From Bifidobacterium sp. ESL0775 (GTDB taxonomy: Bacteria; Actinomycetota; Actinomycetes; Actinomycetales; Bifidobacteriaceae): DNA of 64,000 nt. Shown piece by piece: positions 1 to 8,764 of this stretch. A program made the translations under genes and the position numbers. A model generated the notes under the pieces. The model did no database searches. It saw only the letters and a list, made by a program, of their open reading frames with translations, and was not told the origin of the DNA. The DNA is taken from NCBI RefSeq assembly GCF_029395475.1, contig NZ_CP113917.1:1550001-1614000 (forward strand), read 5' to 3'. Numbering within the stretch: position 1 is the stretch's first letter; each line of letters begins with the position of its first letter.

Positions 1-2
1 TG

Positions 3-56
3 GCCATAGCTCAGCCTTTGCTACATCCTGTAGCAGGGATGGAAAGCAAAGAATGA
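3..56 (+). CDS. C-terminal end of an unidentified protein (cut by the window start)
   Basis: An open frame enters from the left edge and stops at TGA 54-56, leaving only 17 codons that end in GMESKE. The stop overlaps the ATG at 53 of the next gene as ATGA, an arrangement typical of translationally coupled genes. NarL-type regulators usually follow their kinase, so the missing part may be a sensor histidine kinase. That is inference from position only; the 17 residues identify nothing. Confidence 0.4.
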   Translation, partial: AIAQPLLHPVAGMESKE

Positions 57-898
57 TGGCTTTGCCGCCGCGTGTTGCTAACCTTGAAACCATGAGTGAA
101 ACACAGCCTATCCGAGTCCTTATCGCCGACGATCAGGAGCTGGTGAGGGCGGGTTTCGCCATGGTCATCGATTCGCAGGACGACATGGAAGTGGTCGGAC
201 AGGCCTCCAACGGCGACGAAGCGGTGTCGCTGAGCCTTGACTTGAAGCCGGATGTGGTGCTGATGGATGTGCGCATGCCAGGCACTGACGGCATCGAGGC
301 GACGAAACTCATCATCGACGCGGAACGGAAAGCGAATTCTGCAGATGATACGACAGTTCCCGACAGGAAAACCCACGTCATTATTCTGACCACATTTGAT
401 CTTGACGAATACGTGATGAGCGCCATCGACGCTGGAGCCTCTGGGTTCCTATTAAAGGACACCGAACCGGAGACGCTGTTGTCCTCGATTCGTACGGTGT
501 ATCAAGGAAACGCCATCATCGCCCCGTCCGCCACCAAGCGGCTCATTGAGAAGATGGTCGACGGCGAACTGGGTGCGACGCGGGCGGCGGCGAAAAATTC
601 TGACATCATCGGCAATACCGAAAATACTAAGAACGACAATGCCATTGCCCAAGTTCCGCAGCAAGACAACAATTCCGCAGCACTTCCTTACCACGACCCG
701 GCGGTCGATACGCTGACCGACCGCGAGCGCGAAGTGCTGATCGAGATCGCACACGGCCTCTCCAATCAGGAAATCGCGGACAAACTGTGCATTAGTCTGC
801 CGACCGTCAAGACCCACGTCGCCCACATCCTACAGAAGACCTATTCGCGCGACCGCGTGCAGGCCGTAGTCTTCGCCTACGATAACAAGCTGGTCTAA
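53..898 (+). CDS. NarL/LuxR-family two-component response regulator
   Basis: A DNA-binding response regulator that would change transcription after phosphorylation by a partner kinase. The receiver domain (about residues 20-155) has the acidic pair D26/D27, phosphoacceptor D72 in LMDVRMP, T113/T114 and conserved K135. A LuxR-type helix-turn-helix follows at about 220-265 (LTDREREVLIEIAHGLSNQE). A hydrophilic loop of about 18 residues lies inside the receiver (about 91-108), and a low-complexity linker of about 45 residues separates the domains. The ATG at 53 is preferred because it overlaps the upstream stop (ATGA) and follows GGAAAG. An ATG at 92 (MSETQPIRV) fits the usual family start but has a weak ribosome site. 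Targets cannot be read from the sequence. Confidence 0.88.
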   Translation: MMALPPRVANLETMSETQPIRVLIADDQELVRAGFAMVIDSQDDMEVVGQASNGDEAVSLSLDLKPDVVLMDVRMPGTDGIEATKLIIDAERKANSADDTTVPDRKTHVIILTTFDLDEYVMSAIDAGASGFLLKDTEPETLLSSIRTVYQGNAIIAPSATKRLIEKMVDGELGATRAAAKNSDIIGNTENTKNDNAIAQVPQQDNNSAALPYHDPAVDTLTDREREVLIEIAHGLSNQEIADKLCISLPTVKTHVAHILQKTYSRDRVQAVVFAYDNKLV

Positions 899-1180
899 GC
901 AGGTCATTGTCCAGCCAAGCGCGAGCCACACCGGTTCCGCGTCTCCGCCAATAAGAGAAATCGCTGCGATTGCCACATATCTAACCAACCAGACGAATCC
1001 ATGTAATCTTTACTGTGAAACATAGTCGATTCAGAAACCATCAAATAGCCTGGTGGCGATAGATTCCAAGTAATCAATCAAGCCAACCGAGCATAAAAAG
1101 GTTCCGTTCAACTCTCATAATCAAGAAACGAACGGAACCTTTTATATCGAACGCTGCCTCAGAACGATACTGGCTTTCTT
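899..1180. other. Intergenic stretch between convergent genes
   Basis: About 280 bases without a gene between the response regulator and the FtsX-type permease. The only clear structure is the terminator hairpin at 1096-1143. Confidence 0.6.
1096..1143. terminator. Bidirectional rho-independent terminator
   Basis: A perfect 14-bp inverted repeat, AAAAGGTTCCGTTC at 1096-1109 and its complement at 1130-1143, with A/T tracts at both outer edges and a 20-base loop. It lies between convergent genes and can serve both. Confidence 0.85.
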
Positions 1181-3829
1181 CTACGCTTCGGCAAGCGCGG
1201 CCACCGGCGGGGTCTTGACCGCCCGCCTAGCCGGGAAGATGCTCGAGACCAGAGCGGCGAGCGCGGCGATCAGCAGGACCGCACCGTTGAACTTCCAGTC
1301 GAAGAGGTAGGCCGTCTTGCCGTAGAGGCTGAAGACCATGTAGGAGCCAAGCCAGCCGAACGCCGTGCCGAGGACGACGCCGACCACGCCGGAGACCAGC
1401 GAGATCAGGAGCGCCTCGCAGGCCAGGGAGCGCTTGAGTTGGCCGCGCGTCATGCCGATGGCGCGCAGGGTGGCCGATTCGCGGGTGCGTTCGATCACCG
1501 ACAGGCTCAGCGTGTTGGCCACGCCGATCAGGGCGATGAGCACGGCAACGGCAAGCAGGGCGATCAATACCTTCATGATGGTGTCGATCTGCGTGTCCCA
1601 AGTGATGCGGTCGGCGATTGGGCCGGTGACGTTGATGCCGTCGGTGGAGCCCAAGGCGCTCTGCACGGCGTCGAACGTGTCGGTGACACTTGCCGCGTTC
1701 GTGTCGAACTTGGTCAGGAGCATGTGGCCGTCGATTTGGATATTGCCGCCGGTGAGCACCGACTGGTCGACGAAGACGACCATGGAATACATGCTGGTGA
1801 GCTTGCGGTAATCGGCCTGGGTGACCTTCATCGTTGGCAACTCGATGTGGTTCTTGGAACCGTCCTTGCCAACGTTGTCGAATTTGACGGAGTTGTTCTC
1901 GAAGCTCATCTTTTTGCCGGTCTGCCCGTTGTAAAGCGGGGCGAGCACGGTGCCGGGGGCGATGGTTCCGGAAGAAATATCCGTGTGCATCACCTTCTGC
2001 AGGCTTTGCTTGCTGTTGACACCGACCAGTAGCGCGCTCACGTCGACCTGTCCGTTGCCCAGTTTCACCATCGCTGTGGCGGTGGGTGCGTAGAGCGTAT
2101 CCGAAATGCCCTTGATCTTCGCGACTTTATTCGCAGTATGTTTGGTCAGACCGTTGCCTTCGGCGGTCATATCGACACTGTAATGCGAATCGAGCGTGGA
2201 GTCCATGGTCTGCTTGCCGCACGCAGCGCCGGTGGCGATGGTGGAGACGAGGGTGACACCGATCAGCAGAGCGACACCGGTGGCGGCGACACGACGCGGA
2301 TTCTTCTGGATGTTCGCGTTGGCGATGTTGGCGGACGGGCCGATGTGCGCGACCAATGCTCCGACACCGCGCATCAGCACCGGCATCCAGAATGTGGCGG
2401 TGATGGCCAGGCCGACGAAAAGCAGGATGCAGCCGCCGATGGCCGAGAGCAGCGCAAATTCGTAAGTGGTGTCGCTGCCGTTGCCCGGTGATGGGGTGTT
2501 GATGATGGAAGGCATACGGCTCGCGCCGAGCGCACAGCAGACCACACCGAAGACAATCATCAAAGTACCCAGAACGCCGCGCACCCTGCCGGCCTTGCGG
2601 GTATCGGTGACCTCGATCGGGCGCAGCGCCTCAAGCGGGGTGACGGCCGTTGCGGAACGCGCGGAGCCGATGGAGGCGAGCACCGTCATGACGATGCCGA
2701 AGGCCAGCGGCACCACGATAACCGGCCAGGTGACAATAAGCTTCATGGTGGAACCCATGTCTCCCATGGCGAAGCCAAGCTTGCCCAAGCCGCCTATCAA
2801 GGCCATCGCCACGAGAATGCCGAGGACGGAAGCGATAAGACCCAGTATGCCGGCTTCGAAAAGCACGGAACGGTAAAGCTGGCCTTTCTTGGCGCCGATG
2901 GTGCGCAGCAGGGCGAGCGTGCGACGACGCTGGGCGACCATGACCTGGAAGGTGTTGGCGATGACCAAGGCCGCGACGAACATGGCAAGGATGCCGAAGA
3001 CCATGAGGAAGATCTTCACCGGTGAGCTGCCATTGCCGCTCAGGGCCTTCATCTGCTCGTCGCCGATATGCTCTCGGGTGTCGACGCTCATCTTTTTGCC
3101 AAGGATCTGCTTGACCTGGGGTATGGCCATTCTGGCTTTGGCCGGGTCGACGTTGATAAGCAAACCGTTGGAAGGAACGTCGTTGAAGGAATCCACACCA
3201 TAGAGTTTCGTCAGCACTTGCGGCGAAACCAAGGTGACGCCGCCGTAAACGGTATAGCTACCGCTCTGGTCGCGGGTCAGGCCAATCAACGTCGAGTTGG
3301 CGGTAGGGGCATTGCCGGAACCGCCCTCGGAAAGGGTGAGTTTGAACGCATCGCCGATCTTCAGATGCATCTTGTCAGCCATCTTCTCGGGGATGGCGGC
3401 CTCATCGGCCTTGAGTGGGCTATGCCCCTTGACCACCTCGACTGGCTGGAGCCTATCGCTGGTGGAGCCCAGACCGTACATGGTTGTGGACGAGCTATCG
3501 CCCTTCTTGACATGGCCGTCGCCATAAACCACGGGCTGCGTAGCGGTGACACCATCGACCTTGGCGATTTCGTCGGCCTTGAAGGTGCTGACTGTCGGCG
3601 GGGCGTCGTTGCTGTAAGTGCTGCTATCGCCACCATTCGAACCTTTCAGCGCCGCGACATAGTCGGCCTGCATGAATCTCGAGGTCAACTGCGTGCGCAG
3701 CGAGTCGTCCATGGAGTTGCCGAACAGGAAGGTCGCGGCGATGAACGCGGTGCCGATGAGGATGGCGATGCCGGCGGGAATGAGCATCTTCCCGCTCTTT
3801 TTCATAAGTTTGAGTGTTACTGAGAACAT
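1181..3829 (-). CDS. FtsX/MacB-type ABC transporter permease, 882 aa
   Basis: Membrane subunit of an ABC exporter or mechanotransmission-type transporter. An N-terminal membrane segment (about 15-37) is followed by an extracellular MacB-like region of about 230 residues. The first FtsX domain is at about 272-400, with segment 272-293 and the motif LALLRTIGAKKGQL. More membrane segments and a second extracellular region follow, and a second FtsX domain fills about 748-875 with the parallel motif SATLRAIGMTRGQL. The start follows AAAGGAACC at good spacing. It lies 70 bases downstream of the ATPase gene on the same strand, so the two form one transporter. The substrate is unknown; antimicrobial peptide or lipoprotein handling is common in this family but is not shown here. 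Confidence 0.9.
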   Translation of the reverse strand: MFSVTLKLMKKSGKMLIPAGIAILIGTAFIAATFLFGNSMDDSLRTQLTSRFMQADYVAALKGSNGGDSSTYSNDAPPTVSTFKADEIAKVDGVTATQPVVYGDGHVKKGDSSSTTMYGLGSTSDRLQPVEVVKGHSPLKADEAAIPEKMADKMHLKIGDAFKLTLSEGGSGNAPTANSTLIGLTRDQSGSYTVYGGVTLVSPQVLTKLYGVDSFNDVPSNGLLINVDPAKARMAIPQVKQILGKKMSVDTREHIGDEQMKALSGNGSSPVKIFLMVFGILAMFVAALVIANTFQVMVAQRRRTLALLRTIGAKKGQLYRSVLFEAGILGLIASVLGILVAMALIGGLGKLGFAMGDMGSTMKLIVTWPVIVVPLAFGIVMTVLASIGSARSATAVTPLEALRPIEVTDTRKAGRVRGVLGTLMIVFGVVCCALGASRMPSIINTPSPGNGSDTTYEFALLSAIGGCILLFVGLAITATFWMPVLMRGVGALVAHIGPSANIANANIQKNPRRVAATGVALLIGVTLVSTIATGAACGKQTMDSTLDSHYSVDMTAEGNGLTKHTANKVAKIKGISDTLYAPTATAMVKLGNGQVDVSALLVGVNSKQSLQKVMHTDISSGTIAPGTVLAPLYNGQTGKKMSFENNSVKFDNVGKDGSKNHIELPTMKVTQADYRKLTSMYSMVVFVDQSVLTGGNIQIDGHMLLTKFDTNAASVTDTFDAVQSALGSTDGINVTGPIADRITWDTQIDTIMKVLIALLAVAVLIALIGVANTLSLSVIERTRESATLRAIGMTRGQLKRSLACEALLISLVSGVVGVVLGTAFGWLGSYMVFSLYGKTAYLFDWKFNGAVLLIAALAALVSSIFPARRAVKTPPVAALAEA

Positions 3830-3899
3830 TGTTGGTTCCTTTGTCTGCTGCAGGTTCGTTCGCTGGATCTAGTGAAGAGGGCGCTTACGCTGCCTCGAT

Positions 3900-4937
3900 T
3901 CACCGGACCGCTTGCGCGTGCCTGGGCTTGCCGTTCATCAGCTGATCCATCGTGGGCGCCGCGCTCTGTCGGGCTGCGCGTTCGCTTTCCTCCATCAACA
4001 GGTCGCTCATGTGCTCAGCGGTTGGGTGCTGCTCGTCGGCCACGATGCGGCCGTCAGCGAAGACGATGGCGCGGTCGGCGTAGGAGGCGGCCACCGCGTC
4101 GTGGGTGACCATGACCACGGTCTGGCCGAACTCGCGTACGGAACGCTTGAGAAAGCTCAGGACCTCGGCGCTGGAAACGGAATCCAGATTGCCGGTCGGC
4201 TCGTCGGCGAAGACTACCTGCGGCTTGGAAATCAGTGCACGGGCGATGGCGACGCGCTGCTGCTGGCCGCCGGAAAGCTCGTTGGGGCGGTGTTTCAGGC
4301 GTTGCGTGAGTCCGAGGGTTTCGATCAAGGTGTTGAACCATTTCCTGTCAACCTTGGAGCCGGCGAGGGTCAGGGGCATGAGGATGTTCTGCTCGGCGGT
4401 GAACATCGGCAGGAGGTTGAAGCTCTGGAAGATGAAGCCGATCTCGTTGCGGCGCAGCATGGTGAGCTGGTTGTCGTTCATCTTGGTGATGTCCTGTCCG
4501 CCGAGGATGACCTTGCCGCTCGTCACGGAATCGAGGCCGGCAAGCGTATGCATCATGGTTGATTTGCCGGAACCAGAAGGGCCCATGATGGCGGTGAATT
4601 TGCCTTTTTCAAAGCCGACGTTGACATTGCGCAACGCGTGCACGACGTTCTCGCCCGTACCGTAGTCCTTGACCAGGTCGATGGCCTCGACCGCGAACTT
4701 CTTATGCTGTTGTGGTTGCGCTTGGGGTTGGATCTGGAAAAGTGGCTGCGCCTGCTGCGGCTGGGATTGAGCGAATTGCTGTGGCTGCGGCTGCGGCGGC
4801 ACGAAAGAAGGAGCGGGAACATTGGCGTTCGGCGCGGCGTTGGCGTAACCGGCATCAGGATTCACGCCTGAATTCGGGTTGATGATGCTGTGGAAATCGC
4901 TGCTGGCGTTGTTGCCGTTGACGTTGGTGGGGTTCAT
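3900..4937 (-). CDS. ABC transporter ATP-binding protein (MacB/LolD type)
   Basis: Energising subunit for the downstream FtsX-type permease. Walker A is GPSGSGKST at 119-127, the Q-loop glutamine is 171, the LSGGQQQR signature starts at 221, Walker B (VVFADEP) is at 241-247, and the switch histidine is H279. The first 80 residues are unusual: Asn-rich, then Pro/Gln-rich (about 41-77, e.g. PQAQPQQ), unlike the compact ATPases of this family, which begin close to FAVEAIDLVKDYG. The start is supported by AAAGGAG just upstream. The gene is the first of a two-gene unit; the 220 bases before it hold its promoter region and a hairpin. Confidence 0.92.
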   Translation of the reverse strand: MNPTNVNGNNASSDFHSIINPNSGVNPDAGYANAAPNANVPAPSFVPPQPQPQQFAQSQPQQAQPLFQIQPQAQPQQHKKFAVEAIDLVKDYGTGENVVHALRNVNVGFEKGKFTAIMGPSGSGKSTMMHTLAGLDSVTSGKVILGGQDITKMNDNQLTMLRRNEIGFIFQSFNLLPMFTAEQNILMPLTLAGSKVDRKWFNTLIETLGLTQRLKHRPNELSGGQQQRVAIARALISKPQVVFADEPTGNLDSVSSAEVLSFLKRSVREFGQTVVMVTHDAVAASYADRAIVFADGRIVADEQHPTAEHMSDLLMEESERAARQSAAPTMDQLMNGKPRHAQAVR

Positions 4938-5094
4938 CTGGACTCCTTTGTTGAGGTCACTGCTTGTCTGATACCTCAGATTCTAAAAGAAACCGCCCGT
5001 CTCCCCCATCGTGCGCAGGAATGAATTTCCGTCATTTCTTTGCTTATATCCGATTCCATAACCATCATCCAAAAGGATGACAACGCTCAAGAAC

Positions 5095-5141
5095 ATGACA
5101 GAAGGCAGACACCGGAATAATCCGATATCTGCCTTCTGACA
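5095..5141. terminator. Hairpin between the sulfhydrylase gene and the ABC operon
   Basis: AGAAGGCAGA at 5100-5109 pairs with TCTGCCTTCT at 5128-5137, and an inner CGG/CCG pairing extends the stem. It lies just downstream of the metY stop. There is no strong T tract on the minus strand, so it may be a weak terminator or an mRNA 3'-end stabiliser. Confidence 0.5.
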
Positions 5142-5157
5142 TATTTGTACTACGAAA

Positions 5158-6480
5158 TTACTTGGCGAGGCCGGAGGCGCGTAGGGCCTCAAAACCGCCC
5201 TTCAAATCATCGAGGATGTCATCGATGTATTCGGTGCCGATCGACAGGCGGATGGTGCCTTGATGAATGCCCTGGCTTTCCAGCTCCTCGCGCGTCTCCT
5301 GGGCGTGGGTCGTGGAGGCCGGGTGTACGACGAGGCTCTTCACATCCGCGACGTTGGCGAGCAGACTGAACAGGTGCAGGTTGTTGATGAATACGCGCGC
5401 TGCGTCCTTGCCGCCCTTGATATCGAAGGTGAAGATGGAGCCGGCGCCGTTCGGGAAGTACTTCTCATAGCGCTCGTGGTCGGGACGGCCGGGGATCGAG
5501 GGGTGCGAGACGGACTCGACCTCGGGCACGGTCTGCAGGTATTCGACCACCTTGAGCGCGTTCTGGACGTGGCGTTCGACGCGCAGCGACAGCGTTTCGG
5601 TGCCTTGCAGAAGCAGCCATGCGGCGAACGGGCTGATGCAGGCGCCGGTGTCGCGCAGGAAGATGGCACGGGCGCGGGTGACGAAGGCCGTCTCGCCAAG
5701 CGCCTCGTAGAAGTTCATGCCATGATAGGAGGGATCAGGTTCGGTCAGCGTCGGGAACTTGCCCGGCACCGCGGCCCAGTTGAAGTGACCACCTTCGACG
5801 ATGACGCCGCCGAGGGTCGTGCCGTGGCCGCCGATGAACTTGGTGGCCGATTCCACGACGATGTCCGCACCGTTCTCCAGCGGACGGAAAAGATACGGGG
5901 TAGCGAAGGTGTTGTCGACGAAAACCGGCAGGTTGTGCTTGTGCGCGATCTTGGAGATGGCCTCGAAATCGGGCAGGTCGGCGTTCGGGTTGCCGAAGGT
6001 CTCGAAGTAGACGAGCTTGGTGTTCTCCTGGATGGCGTCCTCGAAGTTCTGCGGGTCGGCGGGATCGACGAACGTGGTGGTGATGCCGTCGCGCGGCAGG
6101 GTGTGGCGCATCAGGTTGAAGGTGCCGCCGTAGATGTGCGATGAGGAGACGATGTGGTCGCCGGTCTGCGTGATGTTGCGCAGCGCGGCCTCGACTGCCG
6201 CCGCGCCACTGGCCAAAGCGAGCGCCGCGGTGCCTCCTTCGAGCGCGGCCATGCGCTTTTCGAAGACATCCTCGGTCGAGTTGGTGAGGCGGCCGTAGAT
6301 GTTACCTGGATCCTGCAGGGCGAAACGCGCCTCGGCGTGGTCGAAGTCGTGGAAGACGTAGCTGGTGGTGGCGTAGATCGGCACGGCGCGCGCGTCGGTG
6401 GCGGGGTCGGCCTGCTCCTGACCCACATGCAGCTGCAGGGTCTCGAAATGGTACTTCTTCGGTGTGGTCTCGTCGGTCAT
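5158..6480 (-). CDS. metY: O-acetylhomoserine sulfhydrylase (PLP-dependent)
   Basis: Makes homocysteine from O-acetylhomoserine and sulfide in direct-sulfhydrylation methionine synthesis; cytoplasmic. The 440-aa protein is a typical Cys/Met-metabolism PLP enzyme. YGRLTNST at 62-69, the cofactor-binding aspartate D189 in VDNTFATP, and the lysine that binds PLP, K214 in [10 protein letters not shown], are all present. The length and the C-terminal [13 protein letters not shown] match the sulfhydrylase branch. The ATG at 6480 follows AAGGAG at 6-7 bases; a longer upstream frame lacks such a site. A pyridoxal kinase gene is divergent from it. Cystathionine synthases are relatives, but the length and C-terminal pattern favour MetY. 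Confidence 0.9.
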   Translation of the reverse strand: MTDETTPKKYHFETLQLHVGQEQADPATDARAVPIYATTSYVFHDFDHAEARFALQDPGNIYGRLTNSTEDVFEKRMAALEGGTAALALASGAAAVEAALRNITQTGDHIVSSSHIYGGTFNLMRHTLPRDGITTTFVDPADPQNFEDAIQENTKLVYFETFGNPNADLPDFEAISKIAHKHNLPVFVDNTFATPYLFRPLENGADIVVESATKFIGGHGTTLGGVIVEGGHFNWAAVPGKFPTLTEPDPSYHGMNFYEALGETAFVTRARAIFLRDTGACISPFAAWLLLQGTETLSLRVERHVQNALKVVEYLQTVPEVESVSHPSIPGRPDHERYEKYFPNGAGSIFTFDIKGGKDAARVFINNLHLFSLLANVADVKSLVVHPASTTHAQETREELESQGIHQGTIRLSIGTEYIDDILDDLKGGFEALRASGLAK

Positions 6481-6790
6481 TTCCGGCTCCTTATATATGA
6501 CAATGTCCAATGTGGTATTTCCCATTCCGAGCGTAAACCAAGGGAACAGGCGCGGCAAGCGCGACGCTATCCCGGTAATCTATAACGGCTTGAAAACCCT
6601 TGGAATCTAGACGTTAACCGAACAAGCCTGACACGGCGTATTTGGCAAAAATCCAATACCCAGCCATCTTGCGGACGAAACGGGGCGTGTCTGTCCGCAA
6701 CAAGGCTACAGTCGGTACCAGCGACGCACCAGGCATTCCCGCCTGGCACGGACGCCAATATTATTCATAGACTTTCTGAAAGGTCATGAA
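6481..6790. other. Divergent promoter region of metY and the PLP kinase gene
   Basis: 310 bases without a gene. The minus strand near metY is AT-rich (TCATATATAAGG overlaps the ribosome site region). A perfect 6-bp inverted repeat, CCAGGC/GCCTGG, lies at 6729-6746 close to the kinase start. No riboswitch fold could be supported by eye. Confidence 0.4.
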
Positions 6791-7666
6791 ATGCAAGAAG
6801 ATACGACGCTCTATGAGCGCGACCCCAAATACATCCCCCGCGTTGCGGCAGTGCACGACATGTGCGGCTACGGCAAATGCTCGTTGACCGCTGCGATCCC
6901 GATTCTTTCGGCGTGCGGCTGCGACGTGTGCCCGGTGCCGACGGCCCTGTTTTCGGCGCACACCAAGTTCCCGGTCTACACCTTCCACGACACCACGGAT
7001 ATGCTTTCCGGCTATCTCGACGCGTGGCAGAAGGTGAACGTCCAGCTCGACGGCATCTATTCCGGATTCCTCGGCTCGGCCGAGCAGGTGGACATCATCA
7101 AGCGCATGTACCGCGAATACCCCAAGGCGCTGCGGCTGGTCGACCCCGTGATGGGCGACGGCGGGCAGATGTACCCCACGTATTCCAAGGAAATGTGCGA
7201 CGCTATCAAGACGCTCGTGGACGGCGCGGACGTCTTGATGCCGAACCTCACCGAGGCCAGCATCCTGACCGGACGCGACTACCCGGGCCAGAACCTCAAC
7301 GATGACGAGGCGACCGATTGGGTCGGCGCGTTGCTTGATATGGGCGCGAAGAACGTCGTATTGAAGGGCATCGACCGCGGCGACGGCGAGCTGCGCAACT
7401 TCGTGGGCAGCGCGAGCGCCGGAGCCTCGGCACGCGTCGAGCTCGCGCACGACAAGCTCCCTTACATGATCCACGGCACCGGCGATGCCTTCGCTTCGGC
7501 GTTGTGCGGCGCGGTGATGGCCGGAAAGACACTCGGTGAATCGGCCCAGGTGGCCGGCGAATTCGTGCGTCACGCCATGGAGTCCACGCGCAACCAGCCC
7601 GATTTCGAGCAGCGCGGCGTGAGCTTCGAGCTCAACTTGGGCGAGCTGACCGGGCTCGTCGGCTGA
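6791..7666 (+). CDS. Pyridoxal/pyridoxamine/pyridoxine kinase
   Basis: Phosphorylates B6 vitamers with ATP for PLP salvage; cytoplasmic. The 291-aa protein has the ribokinase fold. The N-terminal AVHDMCGYGKCSL (20-32) is the substrate region, DPVMGD at 118-123 is the diagnostic motif, and the anion hole with catalytic base D232 lies in HGTGDAF at 228-234. It resembles the Gram-positive pyridoxamine kinase group (PdxY/PdxK-like). GAAAGG precedes the ATG. The gene is divergent from metY, whose product needs PLP, which would be a sensible cofactor/enzyme pairing although no shared regulation is shown. A strong terminator follows. Confidence 0.9.
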   Translation: MQEDTTLYERDPKYIPRVAAVHDMCGYGKCSLTAAIPILSACGCDVCPVPTALFSAHTKFPVYTFHDTTDMLSGYLDAWQKVNVQLDGIYSGFLGSAEQVDIIKRMYREYPKALRLVDPVMGDGGQMYPTYSKEMCDAIKTLVDGADVLMPNLTEASILTGRDYPGQNLNDDEATDWVGALLDMGAKNVVLKGIDRGDGELRNFVGSASAGASARVELAHDKLPYMIHGTGDAFASALCGAVMAGKTLGESAQVAGEFVRHAMESTRNQPDFEQRGVSFELNLGELTGLVG

Positions 7667-7765
7667 TCGTTTTGCTTTCGGCTTTGATTGCCAGTTGCCG
7701 TGCTGCGGTTTCGTCTTGATTTGATCTGGGATTGCAGCACGGCATCGGCATGAACCATATATCAT

Positions 7766-7820
7766 CCCTGTTTCTCAGCGTTTTCCTGTTATTCCGCCGA
7801 GAAACAGGGTGATTTTTTAT
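7766..7820 (+). terminator. Rho-independent terminator of the PLP kinase gene
   Basis: CCCTGTTTCTC at 7766-7776 pairs with GAGAAACAGGG at 7799-7809, followed by TGATTTTTTAT. The stem, the T tract and the position about 100 bases after the stop all fit. Confidence 0.9.
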
Positions 7821-8275
7821 ATCGCTCCCCTCTAATGCTTTCTGATCGGCAGCGCAGGATTACCACGGAATTTGCATATCATTCCTTCCCATTCATCCAT
7901 TTCCGGGATTGCGCCAAACCGCAAAGAGCGATTCCGCATCGGGTCTCAAGCAACAAGTCAAGTCATCGTAACTATCAAGAATGATGGCCGAATAGAGAGC
8001 CGGACAGTAGTTCGTAAGGTGGATGAATTTGTGGGTACTTTCGGCTTCCCGCACCGAGTTTTCCACCACTGACGCTCACACCGGCAAAGTTCTCCACCAC
8101 TCGCATCCCGACTTACGCACATGCCATTAAAACCATCCACATCCTTGCCCACAATTGCATTACATCAAAGTGAAGTTATCCAGAGAAACGCCGGGAAAAT
8201 CGAAAACGGCGAGCGTTCGACCACAGCACCCGTTTTTTCCACGGTGAAAACGGGAACCGTGCAACACTCAAATAC
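7821..8275. other. Gene-free stretch with a direct repeat
   Basis: About 455 bases with no convincing reading frame. It contains a 13-base direct repeat, GTTTTCCACCACT at 8058 and GTTCTCCACCACT at 8099 (41 bases apart), and a sequence close to a DnaA box (TTATCCAGA near 8176). The promoter of the yraN-comM-dprA unit should lie at its right end. Confidence 0.4.
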
Positions 8276-8764
8276 ATGGACACACAAACTTCAGTATCAC
8301 AAAAATATCGATCCGCAGGATATTTTGGAGGCGGCACCGGCTCCAACGACATAGCTTCGGAAGGGCTGCTGGCAGAACTCGAGGAGCAGCTGGCCATGCC
8401 AGACCTTTCGGCCAAACAGCTCGGGACGATCGGCGAACGGTATGCGGCGGCATGGCTGGCCCAGCTCGGTTGGCATGTGCTGACTAGAAACTGGAGCACC
8501 CGTTTCGGCGAGCTTGACATCATCATGCTGACCCCGGAACACATCGTGGTGTTCGTCGAGGTGAAAACGCGGCGGACACAGCGCTACGGCACCCCGCAGG
8601 AGGCCATCACCCCGCACAAACAGGCGAACCTTCACCACGCGGCCGCGCTCTGGCTGGCAGGGCCGGGCAAATCCATACGCCGAACGGGCATCCGCTTCGA
8701 CGCCATGTCCATCCTGTTGGAAGGCAATAGGCCAAAAATCCAGCACATACCGGGGGCGTTCTGA
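8276..8764 (+). CDS. yraN: YraN/UPF0102 family nuclease-like protein
   Basis: A small protein of the UPF0102 family, which has a restriction-endonuclease-like fold and is often placed beside comM/dprA; the biochemical role is not settled. The family core starts at about residue 47 (KQLGTIGERYAAAWL), with GELDII at 78-83 and FVEVKTRR at 93-100. D81, E95 and K97 match the PD-(D/E)xK-type catalytic triad. The first 40 residues are not conserved-looking, and an ATG at 8396 (MPDLSAKQLG) would give the common family length, so the start is uncertain. The stop overlaps the comM start by one base (TGATG), which points to a shared transcript. Confidence 0.85.
   Translation: MDTQTSVSQKYRSAGYFGGGTGSNDIASEGLLAELEEQLAMPDLSAKQLGTIGERYAAAWLAQLGWHVLTRNWSTRFGELDIIMLTPEHIVVFVEVKTRRTQRYGTPQEAITPHKQANLHHAAALWLAGPGKSIRRTGIRFDAMSILLEGNRPKIQHIPGAF

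Noticed and set aside
6761..7765. Long open frame on the minus strand opposite the PLP kinase gene
   Set aside because: It is the antisense of a gene with intact kinase motifs, has no family resemblance and is Arg/His/Gly-rich as expected from reverse-strand reading of GC-rich coding DNA.
8058..8190. DnaA-box-like TTATCCAGA and repeats considered as a replication origin
   Set aside because: Only one imperfect box, no AT-rich unwinding region and no dnaA/dnaN nearby.
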